Notes under the pieces: generated by a model
The model's input: only the letters and a program-made list of their open reading frames with translations
Database searches by the model: none
What the model was told of the DNA's origin: nothing
Part shown: in pieces, positions 7,218-16,149 of the stretch
How positions within the stretch are numbered: position 1 is the first letter of the stretch
Layout: the number at the start of each line of letters is the position of its first letter
Assembly: GCF_030433715.1 (NCBI RefSeq)
Contig: NZ_JAROCC010000003.1
Coordinates: 62,001 to 126,000, forward strand
DNA from: Sporosarcina highlanderae
Lineage (GTDB): Bacteria > Bacillota > Bacilli > Bacillales_A > Planococcaceae
DNA: 64,000 nucleotides
Direction: 5' to 3'
Translations under genes and position numbers: made by a program

Positions 7218-8483
7218 ATGAAGAATAAATCGTGGTTGTTTTTATTACTTGCATTGATGCTTGTCATCAGTGCCGCTTGTAGCAAATCAGACGGTGGCAA
7301 AGCGTCCACAAAAACGGACGATGACGAAAAAGCAACAACACAGTCAAATGAGAATGAACAAGAAGAGGAAGTATTAGGCACAATTAAAATCGGTGTCCTT
7401 GCCTCCCTGACCGGCGCCCTTGAATCATACGGAAAGCAAACTAAGCAAGGCTTCGAACTTGGTCTTGAGTATGCAACAGGCGGAACAATGGTCGTCGCAG
7501 GAAAGAAAATTGAAGTCGTCTATGAAGATACAGAAACAAAGCCAGAAGTCGCCGTAAAGAAGGCAACAAAATTGCTTGAAGAGGATGAAGTCGACTTCCT
7601 TGTCGGATCATCAAGCTCCGGTGACACACTCGCTGTTCTTCCCCTTGCAGAGGAATACGAGAAGATCATGATTGTCGAGCCGGCAGTTGCGGACAGCATC
7701 ACAGGCTCAGAGTTCAACCCGTTCATCTTCCGGACAGCGCGTAACTCTTCACAAGATGCTGTAGCGGGTGCGGCGGCGATTGCGGGACCTGGTGTGAAAA
7801 TTGCAACATTCGCACCGGACTATTCATTCGGATGGGACGGCGTTGCGGCATTTAAAAAGGCGGCTGAAAAACTTGGGGCTGAAGTTATCCTTGAAGAATT
7901 CGCTGACCCAGCTGCAACTGACTTCACTTCCAATTTGCAGAAGATCATTGAAGCAAAACCGGATTATATGTTTGTCGTTTGGGCTGGCGCTAACTCGCCA
8001 TGGAACCAAATTGCAGACTTGAAGATGCAGGAAAAAGGCATCAAGATTTCAACGGGTGCACCGGATATCCCTGCACTATCCATCATGGAGCCACTTGTAG
8101 GCATGGAAGGGTTCTCCGTTTACTACCACACGCTTCCTAACAACCCAATCAATGATTGGCTCGTCAAGGAACATAAAGCGAGATACAACGGCGATGTTCC
8201 GGATCTATTCACACCGGGAGGTATGTCGGCGGCAATCGCAATCATTGAAGCTTTGAAGAAAACAGACGGTGATGCTGACGGCAAGAAGTTGATCAAAGTA
8301 ATGGAAGGCATGTCTTTCGAAACTCCGAAAGGGAAGATGACATTCCGGGCGGAAGACCACCAAGCGCTTCAGACGCTTTACTCCATAAAGCTTGAGAAGC
8401 AAGATGGCATTCCATATCCGGTGCCTGTACTTCTAAGGGAATTGTCGCCTGAAGAGACTGAGCCACCAATCCAGAATAAGTAA
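7218..8483 (+). CDS. ABC transporter substrate-binding lipoprotein, LivK type
   Basis: The 421-residue protein has a hydrophobic signal and lipobox (SAAC, Cys at about 21), then an acidic Ser/Thr-rich linker. From about residue 54 a type-1 periplasmic-binding fold begins (IKIGVLASLTG). It would be anchored to the outer face of the membrane and deliver ligand to the permeases encoded downstream. Binding proteins of this class take branched-chain amino acids, amides, urea or aromatic acids, and the sequence alone does not decide. The ATG follows an AGGAG site at about 7200-7212. The gene opens the importer operon, behind a cre site and structured element copy 1. Confidence 0.9.
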   Translation: MKNKSWLFLLLALMLVISAACSKSDGGKASTKTDDDEKATTQSNENEQEEEVLGTIKIGVLASLTGALESYGKQTKQGFELGLEYATGGTMVVAGKKIEVVYEDTETKPEVAVKKATKLLEEDEVDFLVGSSSSGDTLAVLPLAEEYEKIMIVEPAVADSITGSEFNPFIFRTARNSSQDAVAGAAAIAGPGVKIATFAPDYSFGWDGVAAFKKAAEKLGAEVILEEFADPAATDFTSNLQKIIEAKPDYMFVVWAGANSPWNQIADLKMQEKGIKISTGAPDIPALSIMEPLVGMEGFSVYYHTLPNNPINDWLVKEHKARYNGDVPDLFTPGGMSAAIAIIEALKKTDGDADGKKLIKVMEGMSFETPKGKMTFRAEDHQALQTLYSIKLEKQDGIPYPVPVLLRELSPEETEPPIQNK

Positions 8484-8490
8484 AAGAAAG

Positions 8491-8562
8491 AAGGACAGTT
8501 TGACAGTTTGTACTGTCCTTCTCAATTGGATGAAATCCCCCTGTTTCATCCAATCGAGAAGG
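8491..8562 (+). promoter_or_regulatory. Intercistronic overlapping hairpins
   Basis: A first hairpin pairs AAGGACAGT (8491-8499) with ACTGTCCTT (8512-8520). A second, longer one pairs CCTTCTC plus TTGGATGAAA with TTTCATCCAA plus GAGAAGG (about 8517-8562). They share the CCTT segment, so they exclude each other. No T run follows, so this is more likely a processing or 3'-protection structure that keeps binding-protein mRNA in excess than a strong terminator. Confidence 0.6.
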
Positions 8563-8589
8563 GCTGAACAGGTGGAAGGAGGAAACAAT

Positions 8590-9363
8590 GTGGAACCGAT
8601 CATTAAAACAGAGAATTTGACGATCCGCTTCGGTGGACATACGGCAGTTTCCAAAGTGGATTTTGAAATGCCTGCAAAACAGTTGAAGTCGATCATCGGT
8701 CCGAACGGTGCGGGGAAAACGACGTTTTTTAATTTGCTGAGCGGTGAATTGAAAGCGACGGAAGGCGAGGTCTATTTCAAAGGAATCCCGATCACTTCGA
8801 TGTCAGCGGTAGCACGGGCAAGAATGGGGCTTGGCCGTTCATTTCAAATTACGAACGTTTTTCCGAATTTGACGGTACTTGAAAATGTGCGTCTCGCGGT
8901 CCAGTCGAAAGAAAAAATCAGGTATAAGATGTACCGCCATTCCATGCATTATACAAAGCTTTTGGAGGAAGCGCACAGGCTAATTGAAGTCGTCTTGCTG
9001 CAAGGAAAGGAATACGCCATTGCGAGCCAACTTTCCCATGGCGAAAAGCGCAAGTTGGAGATTGCGATGCTATTGGCGCTTGATACGGAAGTGCTTTTAT
9101 TGGATGAACCGACTGCGGGGATGTCGCTTGAGGAAGTGCCGGCAATCCTTGACGTCATCAGGGCGATCAAACAGACAGGAGAAAAGACGATTCTCCTGAT
9201 TGAACACAAGATGGATATGATACTTGACCTATCGGATTCGATCATGGTGCTTTTCAACGGCAAACTCCTTGCAGACGGGAGTCCTGAGGAAATCATGAAC
9301 AATGAGACCGTTCAAAAAGCGTACCTGGGAGGCTTATATGATGAAAACCTTGCTGAAAGTTGA
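8590..9363 (+). CDS. ABC transporter ATP-binding protein, LivG type
   Basis: The 257-residue ATPase has Walker A GPNGAGKTT, signature LSHGEKRKLE and Walker B LLLDEPTAGM, followed by the H-loop region (LIEHKMDM). The GTG at 8590 is chosen because GGAGG (about 8577-8582) precedes it. An in-frame ATG at 8500 would translate the hairpin region. The signature LSHGE, in place of LSGGQ, is normal in LivG-type subunits. It pairs with the LivF-type ATPase, whose start overlaps its 3' end, to power import. Confidence 0.9.
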   Translation: MEPIIKTENLTIRFGGHTAVSKVDFEMPAKQLKSIIGPNGAGKTTFFNLLSGELKATEGEVYFKGIPITSMSAVARARMGLGRSFQITNVFPNLTVLENVRLAVQSKEKIRYKMYRHSMHYTKLLEEAHRLIEVVLLQGKEYAIASQLSHGEKRKLEIAMLLALDTEVLLLDEPTAGMSLEEVPAILDVIRAIKQTGEKTILLIEHKMDMILDLSDSIMVLFNGKLLADGSPEEIMNNETVQKAYLGGLYDENLAES

Positions 9364-10048
9364 GGAACTCCACACGCATATCGGACAATATCATATCCTT
9401 CAAGGCGTTTCATTCGAGGCACGCGAAGGGGAAGTGAGTGTGCTATTAGGGCGTAACGGGGCTGGAAAAACAACGACCTTGAAAACGATCATGGGGCTGA
9501 CGCCGGCTTCGAAAGGGACAATTCTTTTTGAAGACGAGGACATCAAAAAACGCCCTACATATGTAATTGCCAATTCGGGAATCGGTTATGTCCCGGAAGA
9601 CCAGGGAATATTCGCTGATCTCACTGTCGAGGAAAATATGAAAGTGGCAATGCGCAAAGAGGATGATGCGACGCTTGCTCGTCAGGAATATGTGTTGGAT
9701 CTTTTTCCTGATTTGAAGACGTTTTGGAAAAAGGACGGCGGTCATCTGTCGGGTGGGCAAAAACAGATGTTGGCGATGGCAAGGGCATTCGTCCATGAAA
9801 GCAAGCTGTTGCTGATCGATGAACCATCGAAAGGGCTTGCTCCGATTGTCATTGAGAAAGTGATGGAAGCAATTACCGAAATGAAAAAAAGTACGACGAT
9901 CGTACTTGTTGAACAGAATTTCTTCATGGCAAGCAGGATCGGGGACCGGTACACGCTCATCGATGACGGTGCGACGGTACATGCGGGCGCGATGAAAGAT
10001 TTGATACAGAATGAAGAATTGAAACGAAAATACTTGGGGATCGGGTGA
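9341..10048 (+). CDS. ABC transporter ATP-binding protein, LivF type
   Basis: The 235-residue ATPase has Walker A GRNGAGKTTT, signature LSGGQKQM and Walker B LLIDEPSKGL, the usual LivF pattern. GGGAGG at 9327-9332 is spaced for the ATG at 9341; the ATG at 9338 is also possible. The start lies inside the end of the LivG-type gene (stop at 9363), so the two ATPases are translationally coupled. Together they form the heterodimeric motor of the importer. Confidence 0.9.
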   Translation: MKTLLKVEELHTHIGQYHILQGVSFEAREGEVSVLLGRNGAGKTTTLKTIMGLTPASKGTILFEDEDIKKRPTYVIANSGIGYVPEDQGIFADLTVEENMKVAMRKEDDATLARQEYVLDLFPDLKTFWKKDGGHLSGGQKQMLAMARAFVHESKLLLIDEPSKGLAPIVIEKVMEAITEMKKSTTIVLVEQNFFMASRIGDRYTLIDDGATVHAGAMKDLIQNEELKRKYLGIG

Positions 10049-10061
10049 AGGGGGCTGCACG

Positions 10062-10922
10062 ATGGAATTACTTATCAATTTGACGATCAACGGCTTAGCG
10101 ACAGGCATGCTCATCTTTCTTCTTGCTTCCGGATTGACCCTTATTTTCGGTTTGATGAGCGTGTTGAACTTTGCGCATGGTGGTTTGTTCGCATGGGGTG
10201 CCTATTCCGGGGTGTGGTTTTATTCGCTCACGGGTAGTTTTTTCCTTGGTATTTTAGGTGCGATTCTGACGGGGGCTATCCTTGGATTCATTACAGAAAA
10301 GCTGATCATCACGCCGGTTTACGGGAATCACGTTCAGCAGATCCTCATTACACTTGGTTTCATGCTTGTGTTGACGGAAATGTTGAAAGTCGTCTGGGGA
10401 CCAAATCAGATTGCGGCGAAAGTGCCGCCGTACTTGGCGGGTAGCTATGAGTTTGGGGATGTCCTTATCATTAAGTACCGATTATTCATCATTTTCGTCG
10501 GGTTTCTTATCTTTGGCATCTTCCAATATATGCTGCAGAAAACAAAAATCGGTCTTGTTGTCCGCGCTGGTGTTATGAATAAGGAAATGGTGCAGGCACT
10601 TGGCATTAATATTAAACGAGTCTTTCTATACGTTTTCATGACGGGTGCGGCGCTTGCAGCATTGGGTGGTGTGTTGTTTGCCCCGTATTCCGGTGTGATT
10701 TATGCGGAAATGGGATTCGAATTTGCGATTTTGGCGTTTATCGTTGTTGTCATTGGGGGAATGGGCAGTTTTTCTGGATCGTTATCAGCGGCTATTCTTG
10801 TAGGATTAGCGGGAAGTTATATGGCCTATTACGTTCCGGCACTTTCACTTGCGGTCAATATGATGCTTATGGCAATCGTATTAATCTTCCGTCCGCAAGG
10901 GCTTTTCACGGCAAAGGGGTGA
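10062..10922 (+). CDS. Branched-chain amino acid-type ABC permease, LivH type
   Basis: The 286-residue, strongly hydrophobic protein shows the LivH family pattern: an N-terminal GLATGMLIFLLASGLTLIFG segment, FAHGGLFAWGAY after it, and a late VVVIGGMGSFSGSL segment before the last helices. About eight membrane helices are expected. It starts 13 nt after the LivF-type gene and is followed after 4 nt by the partner permease. The two permeases form the translocation pore. Confidence 0.92.
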   Translation: MELLINLTINGLATGMLIFLLASGLTLIFGLMSVLNFAHGGLFAWGAYSGVWFYSLTGSFFLGILGAILTGAILGFITEKLIITPVYGNHVQQILITLGFMLVLTEMLKVVWGPNQIAAKVPPYLAGSYEFGDVLIIKYRLFIIFVGFLIFGIFQYMLQKTKIGLVVRAGVMNKEMVQALGINIKRVFLYVFMTGAALAALGGVLFAPYSGVIYAEMGFEFAILAFIVVVIGGMGSFSGSLSAAILVGLAGSYMAYYVPALSLAVNMMLMAIVLIFRPQGLFTAKG

Positions 10923-10926
10923 CGGC

Positions 10927-11928
10927 ATGAAACGGAAATTTCAATTGAATCATTACTTACTCGTTGTGATCGTTCTTGCGCTTGTCATCTTCCCGTTCGT
11001 TTCGGATTCAAGGACATGGACCATTTTATTGACCCAAATATTCATCTTCTCAATCCTTGCGATGAGTTATGATATTTTGCTTGGCTATACGGGAATCGTT
11101 TCGTTCGGGCATGCGATGTTTTTCGGGATGGGGGCGTATACGACTGCTGTCATGTTGAAAAGGATCGAACCGACGATGGGCATGTTCATCCTTTCAATCG
11201 GAGTCGGGATGCTTCTTGCGGGACTGATCAGCTTCTTTATCGGCTTGCTTACGTTACGATTGAAAAGCCACTTCTTTGCGATGCTGACGCTTGCCGTATC
11301 CGGATTGTTTTTAGTACTTGCCGAGAAATGGCGGACATTGACCCAAGGGAATGACGGATTTACGTTCAAGGCGCCGGAATTTTTCAAGGATCGCGTCATG
11401 TTTTATCTCGTCGCTCTTGCATGTCTCGTTCTTGTGTATTTATTCCTGCGAAGATTTGTGAATTCACCTTTCGGGAGAGTGCTTGTTGCCGTCCGGGAGA
11501 ATGAACAGCGGACACGATCCCTTGGCTTCAATCCATTGCATTATAAGGTAATCGCTTCGGTCGTTGCGGGAGTCATTGCGAGCCTCGCCGGTTCGTTGTA
11601 TGCCGTATCGCTCCGGTTCGTCAATACGAGTGTGTTGACGATGGATATCACGTTGGATGCGTTGCTGATGACGATCATTGGTGGAGTGGGGACGTTGATC
11701 GGGCCGATCGTCGGTGCTGGGGTGATCGAATTGGCGCAGCATTATTTATCTGGCTTGGCAAAGGAGTATCCGATTTTTGAACGATGGATCATCTTCTTCG
11801 GCATCGTTTATATCCTTGCTGTCGTCTTCTTCCCAAGAGGTATAGTCGGGACAGTGCGGGAACAGATCTGGAAGCGGAAGACGAAAAAGGATGGATCGAA
11901 ACCTGTGCCCAAGAAGGAGGTTTTATAA
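10927..11928 (+). CDS. Branched-chain amino acid-type ABC permease, LivM type
   Basis: The 333-residue membrane protein has the LivM hallmarks LLGYTGIVSFGHAMFFGMGA and a cytoplasmic-loop segment VAVRENEQRTRSLGF that contacts the ATPases. TIIGGVGTLIGPIVGAGVIE comes near the end. The tail is short and basic. Its stop overlaps the ATG of the condensing-enzyme gene (TAATG), which ties the transporter and enzymes into one translational unit. Confidence 0.92.
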   Translation: MKRKFQLNHYLLVVIVLALVIFPFVSDSRTWTILLTQIFIFSILAMSYDILLGYTGIVSFGHAMFFGMGAYTTAVMLKRIEPTMGMFILSIGVGMLLAGLISFFIGLLTLRLKSHFFAMLTLAVSGLFLVLAEKWRTLTQGNDGFTFKAPEFFKDRVMFYLVALACLVLVYLFLRRFVNSPFGRVLVAVRENEQRTRSLGFNPLHYKVIASVVAGVIASLAGSLYAVSLRFVNTSVLTMDITLDALLMTIIGGVGTLIGPIVGAGVIELAQHYLSGLAKEYPIFERWIIFFGIVYILAVVFFPRGIVGTVREQIWKRKTKKDGSKPVPKKEVL

Positions 11929-12947
11929 TGGTCGTCGGGATTGTCAGTACTGGCGTTTATATTCCTGAATCAAAAACGACAGCAGCAGAAATCGCGGAAC
12001 GTGCTAATTTACCCATCGATGTAGTGAGAGAGAAGATGGGCATCACTGCAAAGCCGATACCAGGTGAGCATGACCATACTGTAGCGATGGGGATTTGGGC
12101 GGCCCAAGAGGCAATGAGGAAGGGGCAAATCGAGCCGAAGGAAATCGATGTCATCATCTATATCGGGGAGGAACATAAGGAATATCCACTCTGGACGGCC
12201 GCCATAAAGATGCAAGAGGAAATCGGGGCTTATCATGCATGGGCGTTCGATGTAGCGCTTCGTTGCGGCACGACAATCATGGCCATGAAAGTGGCGAAAA
12301 GTCTTATGGTGGCTGATCCTACTATCCGGACGGTTCTTTTGGCGGGCGGTTATCGCAACGGCGATTTCATCGATTATGAAAATGAACGGACACGCTTCAT
12401 GTTTAACTTGGGCGCAGGCGGAGCGGCGATGATTTTACGGCGAGATCATATGGAGAATATCATTCTTGAAACGGAAATCGTCACGGATGGTTCATTTTCG
12501 GAAGATGTAGTTGTGCCAGTTGGCGGAACTAAGAAGCCATTGACAGCGGAGGATTTGGAGAACGGATTATACCGTCTTGACGTGCTTGATCCGGTTGGAA
12601 TGAAAACAAGGCTTGAACAGAAATCAATGCAAAACTTCCTGCAAGTTATCCGGGGTTCATTGCAAAAAAGCGGATTTACCGAAAAAGAGATCGACTATCT
12701 TGCCATTTTGCATATGAAAAGATCCGCGCATGATTTCGTATTGCGTGAACTTGGATTGACGGATGACCAATCAATCTATTTGCATGAATTCGGCCATATC
12801 GGCCAGATGGATCAGATTCTTTCAGTGGAGTTGGCCCAAGATGCCGGGAATTTGAAAGACGGCGACCTCGCAGTCCTTGTCAGTGCGGGAATCGGCTATG
12901 CATGGGGTGCGGTGACGGTGAAATGGGGAAAAAGTGAGGAGGAATAA
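11928..12947 (+). CDS. FabH/KAS III-like condensing enzyme with C-H-H active site
   Basis: The 339-residue protein belongs to the thiolase-fold KAS III group. The nucleophile is Cys113 (ALRCGTTIMA) and the first catalytic His is His262 in LHMKRSAHD. Where housekeeping FabH has Asn in KYGNTSAAS, this protein has His290 (HEFGHIGQMDQ). The change suggests acyl transfer or an altered condensation rather than decarboxylative malonyl-ACP condensation. AAGGAGG sits 7 nt before the ATG. A true FabH is encoded separately at 55659, so this one is dedicated to the cluster, probably acting on the product of the acyl-CoA ligase. Substrate is unknown. Confidence 0.82.
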   Translation: MVVGIVSTGVYIPESKTTAAEIAERANLPIDVVREKMGITAKPIPGEHDHTVAMGIWAAQEAMRKGQIEPKEIDVIIYIGEEHKEYPLWTAAIKMQEEIGAYHAWAFDVALRCGTTIMAMKVAKSLMVADPTIRTVLLAGGYRNGDFIDYENERTRFMFNLGAGGAAMILRRDHMENIILETEIVTDGSFSEDVVVPVGGTKKPLTAEDLENGLYRLDVLDPVGMKTRLEQKSMQNFLQVIRGSLQKSGFTEKEIDYLAILHMKRSAHDFVLRELGLTDDQSIYLHEFGHIGQMDQILSVELAQDAGNLKDGDLAVLVSAGIGYAWGAVTVKWGKSEEE

Positions 12948-12950
12948 CGG

Positions 12951-13835
12951 GTGGCACTAAAAAATATAGCTTTGTCGAACAACGAACGGATTGCGTATCG
13001 GGAACGGGAAGGCGGCGATCAGGTCGTTGTTCTCGTCCATGGGAATATGACGTCGTCGAAGCATTGGGATGTCCTGATCGACAGGATGGACCCGGAGTAT
13101 AAAATCTATGCCCTTGATATGCGGGGGTTCGGGGAGTCTACTTACTTTGAAAGGGTTTCAGGCATACGGGATTTCTCCGATGATTTGCATGGATTCATTG
13201 AAGCGCTTGGATTGAAGGGTTTCGCCTTGGTCGGCTGGTCGACGGGCGGGGCGGTTTGCATGCAATATGTTGCGGATCATCCGGGAAAATGTGAAAAACT
13301 TGTCCTCCTTGCTTCGGCATCGACAAGAGGTTACCCGTTTTTCGGCACGAAGCCGGACGGTACCCCGGACTTGGAGCGTCGTTTGCAGACGTTTGAAGAT
13401 ATTGAGCAGGACCCCGGAAAGACTTTGGCGATTCAAGGAATGTATGATACGGAAAATCGGGATGGACTTAAAGCGGTTTGGAATGCGTTGATCTACACCC
13501 ACCAACAACCGCTTGCTGATAAATACGAAGAATATGTAGATGATATGCTCACCCAACGGAATCTTGCGGATGTGTACCATTCGTTGAACACATTCAATAT
13601 AAGTCCGTTTCATAACGGTGTCACGGAAGGCAGCAACCAGGCGAAGGATATCACGATTCCGGTACTTGTCCTACGTGGCGATCGGGACAATGTTGTGACG
13701 GAGAAAATGACCAATGAAATCATGGAAGATCTTGGGGACAATGCGACGTTCATTTCCCTCAAGGATATGGGGCATTCCCCGCTTGTCGATAACTTGGAAA
13801 AGCTGACTGCAACGTTCGAAGCGTTTTTGGCGTAA
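12951..13835 (+). CDS. Alpha/beta hydrolase
   Basis: The 294-residue alpha/beta-hydrolase-fold protein has an oxyanion-hole segment VLVHGNMTSS, nucleophile elbow GWSTGG (Ser97), acid residue in RGDRDNVV (Asp244 or Asp246) and His275 in DMGHSPL. No signal peptide is seen, so it is cytoplasmic. The GTG start has an AGGAGG-like site about 9 nt upstream and follows the condensing-enzyme stop by 3 nt. In context it may hydrolyse an ester, thioester, lactone or C-C bond formed or used by its neighbours. Confidence 0.85.
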   Translation: MALKNIALSNNERIAYREREGGDQVVVLVHGNMTSSKHWDVLIDRMDPEYKIYALDMRGFGESTYFERVSGIRDFSDDLHGFIEALGLKGFALVGWSTGGAVCMQYVADHPGKCEKLVLLASASTRGYPFFGTKPDGTPDLERRLQTFEDIEQDPGKTLAIQGMYDTENRDGLKAVWNALIYTHQQPLADKYEEYVDDMLTQRNLADVYHSLNTFNISPFHNGVTEGSNQAKDITIPVLVLRGDRDNVVTEKMTNEIMEDLGDNATFISLKDMGHSPLVDNLEKLTATFEAFLA

Positions 13836-13847
13836 GGAGCTGACGGA

Positions 13848-14588
13848 ATGAGACTAAAAGGGAAAGTCGCAATCATCACTGGAGGAGCGAACGGCATCGG
13901 TCTTGCGGCATGCGAGCGTTTCGCGGAAGAAGGGGCTGCTGTCGTCATGGCCGATTTCGATGAAGCCGCGGGCAAGGAACAAGAGGTTTTATTCAGGGAA
14001 AAGGGTTATGAAATCACTTTTTGCCAAGTAGATGTCGTCGACCGCGAAAGTGTTGCTCAGTTAGTTGAAAAGACAATTGAGCTATATGGAAAGATTGATA
14101 TTTTAATAAACAATGCGGGGATTACGAGGGATGCCACATTGCTGAAAATGGAGCAGGAAGATTTCCAACGTGTGTTGGATGTGAACCTTACTGGCGTCTT
14201 CAATTGCACGCAAGCAGTCGTTCCGCATATGGTCGCCGCTGGAGCTGGAAAGATCATCAATACATCTTCAGTGAGTGGCGTTTACGGGAACTTTGGGCAG
14301 ACGAATTATGCTGCAACTAAAGCGGCTGTGGTTGGCATGACGAAGACGTGGGCAAAAGAGTTCGGCCGTAAAGGAATCAATGTAAATGCAGTGGCACCAG
14401 GATTTACAGCGACCGCGATGGTTCAGAAAATGCCTGAGAAGGTCATTAAACAGATGGAATCTGCGGTTTCCTTGCAAAGGCTTGGAAAACCGGAAGACAT
14501 CGCCAATGCCTATTTGTTTTTGGCAAGCGGCGAATCCGACTATGTGCACGGACATGTTCTGCATGTCGACGGCGGCATAACAATGTGA
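13848..14588 (+). CDS. Short-chain dehydrogenase/reductase, FabG-like
   Basis: The 246-residue classical SDR has the cofactor motif TGGANGIG (about 11-18), NNAG near residue 88, and the catalytic Ser...Tyr-x-x-x-Lys in SSVSGVYGNFGQTNYAATK. The C-terminus HVDGGITM is typical of FabG and acetoacetyl-CoA reductases. It probably reduces a 3-oxoacyl thioester, or the reverse, with NADP(H) or NAD(H). It lies 12 nt after the hydrolase gene in the same operon. Confidence 0.88.
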   Translation: MRLKGKVAIITGGANGIGLAACERFAEEGAAVVMADFDEAAGKEQEVLFREKGYEITFCQVDVVDRESVAQLVEKTIELYGKIDILINNAGITRDATLLKMEQEDFQRVLDVNLTGVFNCTQAVVPHMVAAGAGKIINTSSVSGVYGNFGQTNYAATKAAVVGMTKTWAKEFGRKGINVNAVAPGFTATAMVQKMPEKVIKQMESAVSLQRLGKPEDIANAYLFLASGESDYVHGHVLHVDGGITM

Positions 14589-14607
14589 TGGAGGGAGGGG
14601 GATCACC

Positions 14608-16083
14608 GTGTTCCATGAGCAAGGCTGGATAATGAAAAGAGCCGCACTTTCTCCCGAACGGATTGCGTTAATCGATATCCACGCGGATGTGCGCTGGTCA
14701 TACAAAGAGTTGCAAAATCGGATAATTCGGTGGGCTTCCTTTTTCCGTGGGAAAGGGTATCGAAAAGGGGATAGAATCGCTGTTTACTCCCCAAATAAAC
14801 CTGAGCTATTTGCCGTTTTATTCGCATGTGAACAAATGGGGCTGATTTACGTTCCGTTGAACTGGAGAATGAGCCGCCCTGAATTGCAAGCTCTTTTAGA
14901 GGATTGCACGCCCGTGTTGGTCCTATTCGATAATAGTTTTGAAGAATCAATTCAAGGATTGAATGTCGCCGAGTCAATCTCCCTATCTATCATTCAATCT
15001 TTAATGATGCAAGATAATTGGTCTTTCGTAGTTGACGCGGTGCGTACGGACCCTTGGATGATCATTTATACAGGCGGTACGACTGGCATGCCGAAAGGTG
15101 TCATGCTGTCGTACGAAGCGGTGAATTGGAATGCTCTGAATACGATTTTGAGCTGGGGATTGTCCGAAGAAGATACGACCGTCAATTATATGCCACTCTT
15201 TCATACGGGCGGATTAAATGCCTTGAGCATCCCTTTGCTTATGGCGGGCGGCAGCGTCGCGGTCGGGCACCAATTTGACCCGGAAGAAGCATTGAAAGTG
15301 ACGAATAAATACGAAGCGACAATTTCATTATTCGTTCCGACGATGTACCAGATGATGATCCAGACGGAGTGCTTCCGGCAATCATCGTTTCCTTCAATGA
15401 AAGTATTCTTATCAGGCGGCGCGCCATGCCCGGCGACGGTTTATCGTTCATTCCGAGAAAAAGGGTTGCGGTTCAAGGAAGGATACGGATTGACGGAGGC
15501 GGGGCCGAATAACTTTTTCATACGCCCGGAAGACTCGGCGCGTAAGATCGGATCGGTTGGGAAAAGTATGCTGTTCAATGAAATTCAGGTGTTGGATGAA
15601 AATGGGGACGCTTGTAGAAAAGGAGAAATCGGCGAGCTGTTGGTAAAGGGGCCGCATGTATTTTCGGGCTATTGGAATAAACCGCGTGAAACATCAGAAG
15701 CCGTGCAGGATGGGTGGCTACGTACGGGGGATTTGGCGAAAGTCGATGAGGATGGCGACACGTTCATCGTCGGAAGAAAGAAAGACATGATCATTACAGG
15801 CGGCGAAAATGTCTATCCACAAGAGGTCGAGCAATGTCTCATCAACTATTCCGGTATCCGCGAAGCTGCCGTAGTAGGCATGGCGGATGAAAAATGGGGC
15901 GAAATAGTAGTTGCTTTTGTGGTAGCGGCTGATGAGGATTTGAATAATGACGCAGTCATTGCGCATTGTCGAGCCTCTTTGGCCACCTATAAGATTCCGA
16001 AGAAAATTGTAGTTTTGGATGAACTGCCGAAAACGCATGTCGGCAAAATCGATAGCGGGTACTTGTGCAAGATGCTTATCTAA
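14608..16083 (+). CDS. Acyl-CoA synthetase (AMP-forming)
   Basis: The 491-residue member of the adenylate-forming superfamily has P-loop YTGGTTGMPKGV, A5 motif YGLTEAG, the TGDLAKVDEDGD segment and C-terminal catalytic Lys in HVGKIDSGYL. It would activate a carboxylic acid to its CoA thioester through an acyl-adenylate. The GTG start follows GGAGGGAGGGGG closely. It is the last gene of the importer operon and ends at a terminator. Together with the transporter it suggests import and CoA-activation of a carboxylate or its amide. The chain type cannot be read from the sequence. Confidence 0.88.
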   Translation: MFHEQGWIMKRAALSPERIALIDIHADVRWSYKELQNRIIRWASFFRGKGYRKGDRIAVYSPNKPELFAVLFACEQMGLIYVPLNWRMSRPELQALLEDCTPVLVLFDNSFEESIQGLNVAESISLSIIQSLMMQDNWSFVVDAVRTDPWMIIYTGGTTGMPKGVMLSYEAVNWNALNTILSWGLSEEDTTVNYMPLFHTGGLNALSIPLLMAGGSVAVGHQFDPEEALKVTNKYEATISLFVPTMYQMMIQTECFRQSSFPSMKVFLSGGAPCPATVYRSFREKGLRFKEGYGLTEAGPNNFFIRPEDSARKIGSVGKSMLFNEIQVLDENGDACRKGEIGELLVKGPHVFSGYWNKPRETSEAVQDGWLRTGDLAKVDEDGDTFIVGRKKDMIITGGENVYPQEVEQCLINYSGIREAAVVGMADEKWGEIVVAFVVAADEDLNNDAVIAHCRASLATYKIPKKIVVLDELPKTHVGKIDSGYLCKMLI

Positions 16084-16088
16084 TGAAA

Positions 16089-16131
16089 AGCGCCTCGAAA
16101 GTCAGGTTTTTGACTTGGAGACGCTTTTTTG
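16089..16131 (+). terminator. Terminator of the ABC/acyl-CoA cluster
   Basis: AGCG-CTC-GAAAGTCA pairs with TGACTT-GAG-CGCT across a T-rich loop, followed by a T run. Confidence 0.8.
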
Positions 16132-16149
16132 TGTGGGGGTTATTTTAGT

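Noticed and set aside
7218-11928. Urea or short-amide transporter call for the ABC importer
   Set aside because: LIV-type sequences of this kind cannot be assigned a ligand by eye, and no urease or amidase gene is nearby.
11928-16083. An OleABCD-type long-chain olefin or beta-lactone pathway (condensing enzyme, hydrolase, reductase, AMP ligase)
   Set aside because: The four enzyme classes match in type, but the reductase is a short FabG-like SDR and not an extended OleD-type SDR. The ligase has standard acyl-CoA synthetase motifs, and the link to a dedicated importer points to uptake and catabolism.
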